DNA from: Streptomyces sp. JJ38
Lineage (GTDB): Bacteria; Actinomycetota; Actinomycetes; Streptomycetales; Streptomycetaceae
Reading direction: 5' to 3'
DNA: 53,546 bases
NCBI RefSeq assembly: GCF_019303475.1
Contig: NZ_JABLSI010000050.1
Location: 1-53,546 of the forward strand
Shown: piece by piece, positions 8,457 to 16,415 of the stretch
Layout of the letters: each line of letters begins with the position of its first letter
Position numbering within the stretch: position 1 is the first letter of the stretch
Translations under genes and position numbers: made by a program
Notes under the pieces: model-generated
Databases searched by the model: none
The model's input: only the letters and a program-made list of their open reading frames with translations
Told to the model about the DNA's origin: nothing

Positions 8457-9302
8457 ATGCCACCACGACGGGCGATCTCGGGCAGAAGTGGTGAGCCCCG
8501 GCGCCGGTTCGCAGAGGAGCTGCGGGACCTTCGGCGGGAGAAGGGGCTCAGCCTGCGTCAGCTCGCGGAAGTGGTGGGCTGGGACTACTCCCACTTCGGG
8601 AAGATGGAGTCCGAGGAGAGCCTGGGCGGGCCCGAGGTGGTGCAGGCCCTCGATGACTTCTACGGGCTCCGCGGGCTGCTGATCACGCTCTGGGAGCTGG
8701 CCCGCAAGGACCCGACACAGTTCCGCGAGCAGTACCGGCGGTACATGACGTTCGAGTCCGATGCCGTGAGCCTGTGGCACTACGGACCGAGCCTCTACCC
8801 CGGTCTTCTCCAGACCGAGGCGTACGCACGGGAGTTGCTGGAGGCCGGTGGGCTGCTGGGCACTGAGCTGGAGCAACAGGTCAGTGCCCGAATGGGACGG
8901 CAAGCGCGGCTGACGGCGAAGGACGCCCCCACCTTCCGGGCCATCATCTCGGAGCCGGTGCTGCGCCGACCCCTCCGCGACCCTTCCGCCTGGCGAGACC
9001 AGCTCACGCACCTGCTCAAGGTCTCCGAGCAGCCGAACATCACGGTGCAAGCGTTGCCACTAGCCATCGGGCTACACGGCCTCGACAAGACGGACGTGAT
9101 GTTCCTGCGACTGCCGGACAGCCGCACCGTCGCCTATACGGAGGATGACGCGCGGGGCCACCTGATCGAGGAAAGCGCTGCGGTGGAGCGACTTCAGGTC
9201 CGGTACGATCGCGTCCGCGACCTTGCGCTGTCTCCGGAGGAGTCGCGGCAGTTCATCATGAGGATCATGGAGGAAGTCCCATGCGACCCCGTATCGACCT
9301 GA
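8457..9302 (+). CDS. XRE regulator with DUF5753 domain
   Basis: The start at 8457 follows an ACGGAGGG ribosome binding site; 281 aa. Residues 15-70 form a helix-turn-helix (LRDLRREKGLSLRQLAEVVG...YSHFGKMES). The remainder is the DUF5753 ligand-like domain, with the hallmark YGPSLYPGLLQTEAYAREL and the later EQPNITVQALPL. Family knowledge: this is the antitoxin-like partner (Scr1 type) of DUF397 proteins. The downstream DUF397 gene overlaps its 3' end by 22 bp, so the two are one transcription unit. Confidence 0.93.
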   Translation: MPPRRAISGRSGEPRRRFAEELRDLRREKGLSLRQLAEVVGWDYSHFGKMESEESLGGPEVVQALDDFYGLRGLLITLWELARKDPTQFREQYRRYMTFESDAVSLWHYGPSLYPGLLQTEAYARELLEAGGLLGTELEQQVSARMGRQARLTAKDAPTFRAIISEPVLRRPLRDPSAWRDQLTHLLKVSEQPNITVQALPLAIGLHGLDKTDVMFLRLPDSRTVAYTEDDARGHLIEESAAVERLQVRYDRVRDLALSPEESRQFIMRIMEEVPCDPVST

Positions 9303-9481
9303 GCGCCGCCGCATGGCGTAGGTCCAGCTACAGCAATAGCGACGGTGGCCAGTGCGTGGAGGTCGCTGACGGCTTCCCGGGTCTCCTGCCGGTCCGCGAC
9401 AGCAAGTCTCCGGAGGGGCCGGCCCTGATCTTCGGCTCCAAGGCATGGAACGCCTTCGCGGCCTGGTCTGCCGACCGCTGA
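9281..9481 (+). CDS. DUF397 protein (partner of the DUF5753 regulator)
   Basis: 66 aa. The diagnostic DUF397 sequence is complete: WRRSSYSNSDGGQCVEVAD, then VRDSKSPEGPALIF and WNAFAAW. GGAGG lies 8 bases before the ATG, inside the end of the upstream gene, which it overlaps by 22 bp. Family knowledge: DUF397/DUF5753 pairs behave as small toxin-antitoxin-like or developmental modules in Streptomyces. A strong terminator follows. Confidence 0.92.
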   Translation: MRPRIDLSAAAWRRSSYSNSDGGQCVEVADGFPGLLPVRDSKSPEGPALIFGSKAWNAFAAWSADR

Positions 9482-9493
9482 CACAGACGACAC

Positions 9494-9531
9494 GGCCCCC
9501 GCTTCCGGACCTTGTTCCAGAGGCGGGGGCC
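9494..9531. terminator. Bidirectional hairpin terminator
   Basis: A 9-bp GC stem (GGCCCCCGC with its complement) around a 20-base loop, lying between the convergent DUF397 and 203-aa genes. Confidence 0.7.
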
Positions 9532-9557
9532 TTGCTGTGCCCGTAGGTCAGGCCCGG

Positions 9558-10169
9558 CTACTCATCGAGGTAGAGCAGCGCAGTGATCGTCTTGTTGCAG
9601 ACGTTGCAGTGCATCGGGGCCTCGATGCTGTTGAGGTCGCACTCCACGGTGGTGATCCGGTCCACGGTGCCGGTGGTCACCTCCCGCTCCCACGCCTCCT
9701 GCCACGTAGCGGTGTTCTGGATGAGCTTGCCGACGTACTCCGAGGTCATCTCGTAGAACGCCTTGACCCCGTGCTCCTTCATGTAAGTCCAATTGAACTC
9801 AAGGGACTTGAGGACCATCGGGTACGGGTGGAGTTCCTGGGTGCGGGCCCAGGTCCCCAGCACGTCGGCAATGTCCAGGCGGCGGGCCTTGTCGTCCAAC
9901 TGCTCCCACATGCCGGTCTGGTCGTAGTCGTGCCGAACCTGGGTGAGGATGTCGGCGCAGTGCTGGATGTTGTCGGCCTTCTTCTGGAGCTGGGCCCGTA
10001 CGGCGTCCTGGTTGGCCGGCGTGGCGTCCTTCCGGGCGACGGCGATCAGGCGCATGGCCTCGGTCGCGTAGCGGGCCTCGTCGCACAGGGCGTCCCCGAA
10101 GCTGAGCCAGGGGTCCGGAAACCCCCGCTCAGCCGTGATCTGGAAGATGCGATCTCCTTGCGTTCCCAT
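9558..10169 (-). CDS. 203-aa protein of unknown function, partner of the HisRS-like gene
   Basis: The ATG at 10169 has an excellent ribosome binding site (GGAGGAGG) and lies 49 bp after the HisRS-like gene on the same strand. The product is mostly helical (FGDALCDEARYATEAMRLIA, QLQKKADNIQHCADILTQV) and ends with a single CxxC knuckle (HCNVCNKTITALLYLDE), which might bind zinc as a dimer. The central WARTQELHPYPMVLKSLEFN is distinctive. I recognise no family. Its co-transcription with a synthetase suggests a joint function such as modifying, protecting or sensing tRNA-His, but that is inference only. Confidence 0.75.
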   Translation of the reverse strand: MGTQGDRIFQITAERGFPDPWLSFGDALCDEARYATEAMRLIAVARKDATPANQDAVRAQLQKKADNIQHCADILTQVRHDYDQTGMWEQLDDKARRLDIADVLGTWARTQELHPYPMVLKSLEFNWTYMKEHGVKAFYEMTSEYVGKLIQNTATWQEAWEREVTTGTVDRITTVECDLNSIEAPMHCNVCNKTITALLYLDE

Positions 10170-10218
10170 CCGCTCCTCCTCCGAAGCGAGTCGGCGGCGG
10201 ACGGGGGCCCGCCGCGCG

Positions 10219-11550
10219 TCAACTGGATGGTGCTGCACACCGCCGGGAGAGTTCCGCGGCAGCTTGATCGAACGGGATCTGGACCTGCTCACCGCTGTCC
10301 ATGTCCCGCAGAGTGACGCTACCGGCTTCGCGTTCGGCGGCGCCGTAGATTACGCAGAATCGCGCCCCCTGGTCGCTGGCCCACTTCATCTGCCGTGCGA
10401 ACTTCCCGCTCGACCCCAGGTAGACGCCCGTTCGCACGCCTGCTCGGCGGATCTCGGCCGCCAGGCGGAAGCTGTCGGCCGCCTGCTCGTCGCCCATCAC
10501 GGTGACCGCCACGTCGATCTGCGCGTACCGGTCGGCCTCCTCGTCCCTGATGAGGGGGAGGATCCGTTCGATGCCCAGCGAGCCGCCGCACGCCGGGGAG
10601 TCCTTGCCGCCCAGACGGCCGATCAGCCCGTCGTACCGACCGCCAGAGGCGATCGAACCTGGCATCCCGGGGGCCACCACCTCGAAGATGATCCCGGTGT
10701 AGTAGTCGAGCCCGCGCACCAGGTTTGGCGTGAACCCGATGCGCTCGGGCGCGATGGAATCCTTGGTCAGCTCCAGCAGCCGGTCCACCTCCGCCAGGCC
10801 GGACTGGCCGGTCTCGCTGGCCTTCAGCTCGCCCCGGACGCGCTCCACCGAGTCCTCGGCGGTGAGGTCGTCCACCAGGCCCTGCGCCACCTTCTCCGAC
10901 AGGCCGCGGCTGGTCACCAGCTCGCTGACGACCGTGTCCGGCGAGAGCTTGTCCAGCTTGTCGAGCGTGATCAGCGCCCCTGATCCCAGCTCCTCCGGCA
11001 CTCCGTACGCCTCCAGCAGCCCGAACAACGCCTGGCGGGAGTTGATCAGGAACCGGAACTCCGGCACGCCGAGTGCTTCCAGGGCGTCGTGCAGGGCCAG
11101 CACGACCTCGGCGTCGGACAACGGGGAGGAGGAGCCGACGATGTCCAGGTCGCACTGGACGAACTCCCGGAAGCGCCCCTTACCGGGACGGTCGGCCCGC
11201 CACACGGGGGCGATCGCGTACCGCTTGTACGGCGACGGGAGCTGACTGCCATAGGCCGCTGCCGCGCGGGCCAGGGGCACCGTGAGGTCGTAGCGGAGCG
11301 CCAGGTCCGCCTCCCCGGTGGCCTCATGCTCGCCGCGTCGCAGGATCTTGAAGATCAGCTTGTCGCCCTCGTCCCCGTACTTGCCGGTGAGCACGTCCAG
11401 GCGCTCGAACGCCGGCGTCTGGAGCGGCTGAAAGCCGTAGCGGCCGAACACGGTGCGGATCGTCGCGAACGCGCGCTCCCGCTGCTCCAGCTCGGCGGCG
11501 AGGAAGTCCCGGGTCCCGGAGGCGGGCTCAAACTGCTTCATGGTGGCCAT
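10219..11550 (-). CDS. Histidyl-tRNA synthetase of the second (eukaryote/archaeal-like) type
   Basis: 443 aa from the ATG at 11550. All class II HisRS signatures are present: GTRDF at residues 12-16, RYDLTVPLAR at 86-95, motif 2 RADRPGKGRFREF near 118-130, the HisA loop LVRGLDYYTG, the glycine-rich SGGRYDGLI and motif 3 GGSLGIERI. The C-terminal anticodon-binding domain is intact, so it is not the HisZ regulator of ATP-PRT. The text is unlike the usual actinobacterial HisRS, which has a different N-terminus and an LRPE motif where this has RYDLT. Located inside a mobile element, it is probably an extra copy, perhaps an inhibitor-resistant or phage-proof one. Confidence 0.92.
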   Translation of the reverse strand: MATMKQFEPASGTRDFLAAELEQRERAFATIRTVFGRYGFQPLQTPAFERLDVLTGKYGDEGDKLIFKILRRGEHEATGEADLALRYDLTVPLARAAAAYGSQLPSPYKRYAIAPVWRADRPGKGRFREFVQCDLDIVGSSSPLSDAEVVLALHDALEALGVPEFRFLINSRQALFGLLEAYGVPEELGSGALITLDKLDKLSPDTVVSELVTSRGLSEKVAQGLVDDLTAEDSVERVRGELKASETGQSGLAEVDRLLELTKDSIAPERIGFTPNLVRGLDYYTGIIFEVVAPGMPGSIASGGRYDGLIGRLGGKDSPACGGSLGIERILPLIRDEEADRYAQIDVAVTVMGDEQAADSFRLAAEIRRAGVRTGVYLGSSGKFARQMKWASDQGARFCVIYGAAEREAGSVTLRDMDSGEQVQIPFDQAAAELSRRCAAPSS

Positions 11551-12289
11551 GGCGCCTATCGTCCCGGAAGCCCGCCGCGATGGGCAAAACACGCAGGGTG
11601 GGGGTCCTGGTCGCCCGAGGGACGGTGAGGCGGCCTCGCGGGCGGTCGGGGCGGGTTTGGCCGGTGTCCTGCCCGGGCTGGGGCCGGGCGCGGGCAGGGG
11701 GCCGTACGCTCGCCCGCGAAATCGGGCAGCTCCTGCGCTGCCCGCGTTTGTGCCCGATTGGCCCCCTGCTCGTGCCCGGCGCGGGTCCCGGACCGGGGAG
11801 GTGGGTAAAGCCGCTCCGGCCGCCCGCCCCGAGCACCAGTGGGTGTACGGCGAGCGGCGGCGGGCTGGGCTGTCCGGGGTGGCGGCGCCGGCGCGTGCTG
11901 CGGGCCGGTCGTGGACGTGCGGGCTCCTGGCGCTGGGGCGTCTGGTGGGTGCTGCGGGTTCGGCTGGGTGGGTTTCGTTGCGGGCTGGGGGATCCCTGGA
12001 GTGCGGACTGCGGCGCGAGCGGCGGAGGCGCCGCTAAGCGGGGCGGTAGACAGGAGCGAAGCGGCGGCGCTGCCGCCGCGCCGCGCGGCCCGCCCCTGGC
12101 GGGCCGCTCTTGATCCAGTAAGGAAACTCTGAACAGCTCGGCCGCTGCTGCTCATGGTCGCCGAACGGCAGCCTGGGCTACGCGCAACTCATCGGCGATT
12201 CGTCCTGCGCGACTGTGTCAGCTGATCCGGGGACAAAGTCCTCATATTGCCGGAATACCCAGATCGGGGAGACGGCATCCTAGCTGGGA
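11551..12289. other. Very GC-rich non-coding spacer with strand asymmetry
   Basis: 739 bp between the HisRS-like and 817-aa genes. From about 11840 to 12010 the plus strand is strikingly G-rich and C-poor (runs such as GGTGGGTGCTGCGGG). A self-complementary GC block lies near 12040-12110. Frames are open on both strands only because of composition. The end of the block (CTTGATCCAGTAAGGAAACT at 12110) resembles a segment at 37826 in element 2 (CTTGATGAAATAAGGAAAGT). Confidence 0.5.
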
Positions 12290-14743
12290 TTAGCTACGCC
12301 GTTTCCTGCCCTTACGACTCCCTCGAAGTCGTTTGGTTCTTCTGCGCGCGGATGGAGGGACAACACGCGCCATCCGCTCGACTGGAATGAGGCCCATGGA
12401 CATACCGAGCTGATCCAGTTCGTCATCATCGACAGGAAGAGTATTCGCGTAGCGGACTGCGATAATGTTTTCCTCTTCATCAATCAGGACACCAAGAGCT
12501 CTATCCGAACGGAGTTGGTGCTTCTTCGCAATCATGTATGTGGCCAGATGTGCACTGGCATCTCGCATACTCATGCCCTTGGGTCTGGTCCCGAGGAACA
12601 GGGAGGGGAACCCCCACGCTCCCGCATAGCAATGCAGCATGGTATGTGGCTTATGGTCCTGCCGTGTCTGTTTAACGATCTCTCGTAGGCCGTGCGCCAG
12701 TCTCTGCTGAGCATCGGATGCCAGATTGAGGAGGTCCGCTGAGAACCTGAACCAACCTGGCTTTTTCCCGTCATTCAAGAAGTCCACGATCTCAAGAACT
12801 TCCGGATTGGAGGCAAATGAGGGCTTATCTACCGCTTCAAGACTCGAACCCTCTTGATAATAGACCCAGGCATCAAGCGGATCTGTGTGAGTGTCTACAC
12901 GGGTCGGAATCGAATTCTCTCTGTACCTCTTTCGCTCTGCGGCAGTCGGCTCCCCTGAAGTCGGGTGCTCATTGAACACCTGGTCGGGGTCCGGCTGTAC
13001 GTAGAGTCCGCCTTTCAGGAACAGCATAAACATATCGAGCTCATCTACTGCACAGTAGAGAACGGAAACATCTGACTCGGTCCGCCTCCTGAGATAGAGC
13101 AGGAACTCCGCTGGGCGGTCGATCACTTCGGCGAGGACCGCTAGGTCATGCAGGGACACGACCCAGGGGAACCGGTGATCTGTTATTACACCGGCTCTGA
13201 CAAGTTCGTCGAGCGCTGTCCCTAGAGGACCTACATCATCAAGGCAAACGGCGATCGATCGGATTTCTCGGACATGATCTAGGTCCAACCAAGTCTGGTC
13301 CTCTAGCCAGAGCCCACCATTACTCTCAATGAGTGCTTCAAGTCGAAGTGCTTGAGTGGTGGCCTCGCCAACTGTTGCCTTGAGGTCACTAGCGAGTCGC
13401 TGCACATGCCCCTGCCTTGCACGAGTTGACACGCTCCGCCCTTTGACTTCAACACAGACCGCTACGTCTTCGACAAGGAATAGCGCATCAGCTTCAGCCT
13501 GGTCAGCGACGGAAGTTATCGCTGTCGCAGACCGGGACAGAGCCGATACGTCGACTCCCTTTCTAGGGCGGAAGTACTTAAGCCCAGCATGCGCTACAGG
13601 GGTGCCAAGGAGTTTCTCAAGGTAGGAAGTCGCTAGTCCTTCACTCACACGCATACGGTGACTGTCATACCGCTTCTTGCCCTTTGTCTTATTGATCAAA
13701 TCTTCCATGGCTTGCCGGAAACAGTCTGTCCCGATTGGGACATTGAGCGTTATATAGTTCTTCTCGTCATCAACTAGAAGCGCTATGCGGTCAAACGGAT
13801 TTTGACCATCGAGAAACGCTTCCACAAGCTCAACCGGATCGAGTGATCCATCGAAATTCTTGCTGAACGTCCGCAGCACTGCTTCTAGTCGATCCTCGTC
13901 CACGTCAGCACGCTCAGCGATTTCCGCTACAGTGAAGGAGGCACGGTTTCCCGGATGGATGATCAAGTCGTACGTTGCCGCCCTACCGCGCTCCACCTGT
14001 TCACGGCTTTGCGCATAGCGTTCATTTTCCTCCCAGTCCGCGACAATTTCATGAAGTACCTCTCGCGCCCCGTCAAATTTACCCAGATACACCTCACGGA
14101 TAGCTTCACGTGTGGCAATGAAATCCTCGTAGGTAAATCCTGCCGCATTCAGGAGGAGGTCACCAATACCCTTGGATCCAAACAGTGCAGCGTTAAAATG
14201 ATCGTGAAGGTGGGCGTATTGCTTGAACTTCACGTTTAGTTCATGCGACTTATATTGCGCAGCCAGCATAGTGAGCGGCCCGTACTTGCTGGCCTCACCA
14301 TCCGCCAGAGCCGAGAAGGCACCGACTCGCAAGATCTTGGCGCATTTTTTATGGACGTTCTCGATCGCCTCATGAGGCTCTCTGATGCCCACTCGTTCAA
14401 CTTGGGGGGCACGCGACCCTCGCGCCAGGAGAGTAAGAGCCACGAGATCAATAGCGGCTGGAAGTCCATCGGATTGACTCTCGTCATAACCAGTTAGCGT
14501 CAAGGGCATTTCGCGGAGTCGCATGAGCTCTAGAACATCAAACGCATCAGCGCCAGCAAATTGACGGGAGATCTCTTGAACGTTCTCCCGAACGATTTCC
14601 GATCGACGTCCTGCATAGTCCGCGAAACTTTCACCTGGATTCAGCTCAGCCAACATGCTGCTCATGCGGCGCGCAAGAGAACTGAGGCCGGATGTCCCGT
14701 CGGTGATCACTTGGCGGTTGCTGTGCTCGCTAGGACTGGGCAC
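12290..14743 (-). CDS. Large PD-(D/E)XK nuclease-like protein of lower GC
   Basis: 817 aa from a GTG with GAGGAAGC upstream. A nuclease core can be read around residues 376-470: E376, then EADALFLVEDVAVCVEVKGR with D419, E432 and K434 in the D-x12-ExK spacing of PD-(D/E)XK enzymes, followed by a Gln/Arg helix (RQGHVQRLASDL). Residues 265-295 look like a helix-turn-helix. The C-terminus is highly basic (RRRTKRLRGSRKGRKRRS). Its codon use and GC are clearly lower than the surrounding DNA, indicating separate acquisition. It is a single-gene unit. I infer a DNA-targeting role, possibly phage or plasmid defence; no named defence family is recognised. Confidence 0.85.
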   Translation of the reverse strand: MPSPSEHSNRQVITDGTSGLSSLARRMSSMLAELNPGESFADYAGRRSEIVRENVQEISRQFAGADAFDVLELMRLREMPLTLTGYDESQSDGLPAAIDLVALTLLARGSRAPQVERVGIREPHEAIENVHKKCAKILRVGAFSALADGEASKYGPLTMLAAQYKSHELNVKFKQYAHLHDHFNAALFGSKGIGDLLLNAAGFTYEDFIATREAIREVYLGKFDGAREVLHEIVADWEENERYAQSREQVERGRAATYDLIIHPGNRASFTVAEIAERADVDEDRLEAVLRTFSKNFDGSLDPVELVEAFLDGQNPFDRIALLVDDEKNYITLNVPIGTDCFRQAMEDLINKTKGKKRYDSHRMRVSEGLATSYLEKLLGTPVAHAGLKYFRPRKGVDVSALSRSATAITSVADQAEADALFLVEDVAVCVEVKGRSVSTRARQGHVQRLASDLKATVGEATTQALRLEALIESNGGLWLEDQTWLDLDHVREIRSIAVCLDDVGPLGTALDELVRAGVITDHRFPWVVSLHDLAVLAEVIDRPAEFLLYLRRRTESDVSVLYCAVDELDMFMLFLKGGLYVQPDPDQVFNEHPTSGEPTAAERKRYRENSIPTRVDTHTDPLDAWVYYQEGSSLEAVDKPSFASNPEVLEIVDFLNDGKKPGWFRFSADLLNLASDAQQRLAHGLREIVKQTRQDHKPHTMLHCYAGAWGFPSLFLGTRPKGMSMRDASAHLATYMIAKKHQLRSDRALGVLIDEEENIIAVRYANTLPVDDDELDQLGMSMGLIPVERMARVVPPSARRRTKRLRGSRKGRKRRS

Positions 14744-15253
14744 CGAACGCTTCCTCTCTGCGCTGCCTGTCGGCCGGTCGTTTCGCTACTCCTTCATCTT
14801 CTCAGCAACAGCGCAGCGACCGCCCTGTTCCTAAACTGATTGGCTACTCATGAGGCTCGTGAAACTCATGGAACGGGAGATGTGATGCTCCTGGCGGGTG
14901 ACTGGGGTCAAGGGTCGCCTCACCAAGTCGGAGCAGGGGCTCCAGGCCCAGGTCCTGGGGGGGCTCGCCACGGCCGCTCAAGCTACGGCAAGGAAGGTAT
15001 TCGCACTCCAGCGTTGCACTTTCCAGCGGAGTGCTCCGCGAGCGAGGGGCCTCTTGACTGCTGTGCAGACCTCTGAGCAGGGGCCCTTCCCCGGGCGCGT
15101 CACGGGACTACCGATGATGGGCTGGGGGGCGGGCTTTATAGCACAGGATCCGAGGACGGCCTAACCGGCGTTTCTCTGGATCCTTGTTGCACCTGCCCGG
15201 ACGAACGACGGGCCGGGACAGGTCACTGTGCGAGGAAGGCGAGCGGGGAACGC
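14744..15253. other. Intergenic region, no clear gene
   Basis: 510 bp between the divergent 817-aa and 52-aa genes. Frames at 14840-15164 on the plus strand lack a good ribosome binding site and resemble no family. A degenerate remnant of a former gene is possible (a VKGRLTKSEQGLQAQVLGGL stretch at 14904), but I cannot support it. Confidence 0.35.
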
Positions 15254-15412
15254 ATGAGCGAGCAGGAGATGGACGCGATGAGGGCCGCGTTGGCGATGTG
15301 CGCGGAGCTGACGTTGACGGTCAAGCGGCTCCGGGAGGAGGTTCGGGTTCTCGGTGCTGACGTGGCGGAACTCAGGGACGCTGGGACTTCAGCTCGTCCA
15401 CCTCGCCCCTGA
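15254..15412 (+). CDS. 52-aa coiled-coil peptide
   Basis: Reads MSEQEMDAMRAALAMCAELT then a charged heptad stretch VKRLREEVRVLGADVAELRD, with GCGGGGAAC before the ATG. Its last 41 bp overlap the 3' end of the convergent GntR gene, whose own C-terminus is also coiled coil (EQIRTMNAEVQQLRGEVDEL). The similarity of the two segments is suggestive of interaction, but both are low-complexity helices. Small and unproven. Confidence 0.4.
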   Translation: MSEQEMDAMRAALAMCAELTLTVKRLREEVRVLGADVAELRDAGTSARPPRP

Positions 15413-15776
15413 GCTGCTGCACCTCGGCGTTCATGGTGCGGATCTGCTCGCTCAGGGCTTGCAGGGCTTCGAGGACGGCGGCGGCCTGGATCGGCTCCGT
15501 GGCGGCCGCCTCCTCGGCCACCCCGGCATCCTGCTGGCTCTTGTCAGCAACGAAGCTTCCGCGGCCCTGGACCGTGTAGATCAGCCCTTCGTCCCGTAGG
15601 ACGCGCAGGGCGCTTCGGGCGGTCATGTTCGCCACGCCGAATCGCTCTTGCAGCTCTCGGTGCGAGGGAAGTTGCTGGCCGGGCTTGAGTCGGCCGGTCT
15701 GGATCTCGCGGCGGATGGCGTCGGCGGCCTGCTGGTACGGCGGTCTCGGGTCGTGCTTCTGGGGCGGCGGCGTCAT
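15372..15776 (-). CDS. GntR-type transcriptional regulator of element 1
   Basis: 134 aa. A complete GntR winged helix fills residues 12-75 (YQQAADAIRREIQTGRLKPG...LPSHRELQERFGVANMTARS). No ligand domain follows; instead there is an acidic linker and a C-terminal coiled coil, presumably for dimerisation. It is divergent from the SCO3933-like/Tra operon. The space between holds TAGCTAG-type palindromes, one of them inside the operon's promoter spacer, so it probably represses transfer genes in the manner of KorSA of pSAM2. The start lacks an obvious ribosome binding site. Confidence 0.88.
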   Translation of the reverse strand: MTPPPQKHDPRPPYQQAADAIRREIQTGRLKPGQQLPSHRELQERFGVANMTARSALRVLRDEGLIYTVQGRGSFVADKSQQDAGVAEEAAATEPIQAAAVLEALQALSEQIRTMNAEVQQLRGEVDELKSQRP

Positions 15777-15830
15777 ACATCAAGGGTAGCCCGGGATAGC
15801 CCAGCTAACACGGGCGTCACCGCAGAACAG

Positions 15831-15892
15831 CCTAGCTAGGTGGCACATCCTTGGATGAGCTACTTGACTTAGCTAGCCTGGCTAGGTACAAC
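15831..15892 (+). promoter_or_regulatory. Promoter and operator of the element 1 transfer operon
   Basis: -35 TTGACT (15864-15869) and -10 TACAAC (15887-15892) are separated by 17 bp. The spacer contains the palindrome CTAGCC-T-GGCTAG (15873-15885), and a second palindrome CCTAGCTAGG lies upstream at 15831-15840. Binding there by the adjacent GntR protein would block polymerase. Confidence 0.65.
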
Positions 15893-15942
15893 TATGACTC
15901 GCGTCGCACAGGGCGGCGCTCAACGGAAGGACATGGCTCCTC

Positions 15943-16281
15943 ATGGCTAAGACCCGTATTCGCGTGGGCGTGCTGCCCACGACCCGCTTCATGCTCGGCG
16001 CGCTCCCGCAGCCGAAGCTCAAGGACGTTGCGGCTGGTGAGATCGCCACCGACCGTGAGACGGGCGAGCTGCTGTACACGGCGCAGGTCCTGCTCATGGA
16101 GGACGACCGGGCCGAACTCCTGAAGGTCACGATTCCCAAGAGCGGGCTTCCGGCCAACGTCGAGGCTGGTCGGCCCGTGAAGCTCCCGGATCTGTTCGCC
16201 GTGCCGTGGGCGAACATCTTCAACGGCTCGCTGTCGGAGGGCGTGGCCTACCGGGCCTCGGCGCTGGAACTCGTGGAGTAG
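15943..16281 (+). CDS. SCO3933-like AICE regulatory protein
   Basis: 112 aa beginning MAKTRIRVGVLPTTRFM, with the family features TDRETGELLYTAQVLL, a central ELLKVTIPKSGLPANV and a C-terminal VPWANIFNGSLSEGVAYRASAL. Family knowledge: proteins of this type precede tra genes in many Streptomyces integrative elements and are annotated as regulatory; the mechanism is unknown. GGAAGG precedes the ATG at 13-bp spacing. First gene of the rightward transfer/replication operon. Confidence 0.85.
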   Translation: MAKTRIRVGVLPTTRFMLGALPQPKLKDVAAGEIATDRETGELLYTAQVLLMEDDRAELLKVTIPKSGLPANVEAGRPVKLPDLFAVPWANIFNGSLSEGVAYRASALELVE

Positions 16282-16415
16282 TCCGCGGCTCGGGCGGGGA
16301 GGGCGGCTCGGGCGCTTCCTGCGCTACCGCCCTCCCGCCGGTCCCCCTTCCCCCTTCACTCCGAGGCCGTGGCTCTCTGGCCCGGCCGGTAGATCAACTC
16401 TCCTTGAAAGGACCT

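Noticed and set aside
10219..11550. Identification of the synthetase-like gene as HisZ
   Set aside because: HisZ lacks the anticodon-binding domain, whereas this protein retains it along with all catalytic motifs.
11556..12155. Several open frames of 100-200 aa upstream of the HisRS-like gene
   Set aside because: All six frames are nearly stop-free because of extreme GC; products are Pro/Arg or Gly/Arg-rich without domains or ribosome binding sites.
14898..15164. An 88-aa plus-strand frame between the 817-aa and 52-aa genes
   Set aside because: Two overlapping frames compete, no ribosome binding site is present and no family is recognised; kept only as a comment in the intergenic entry.
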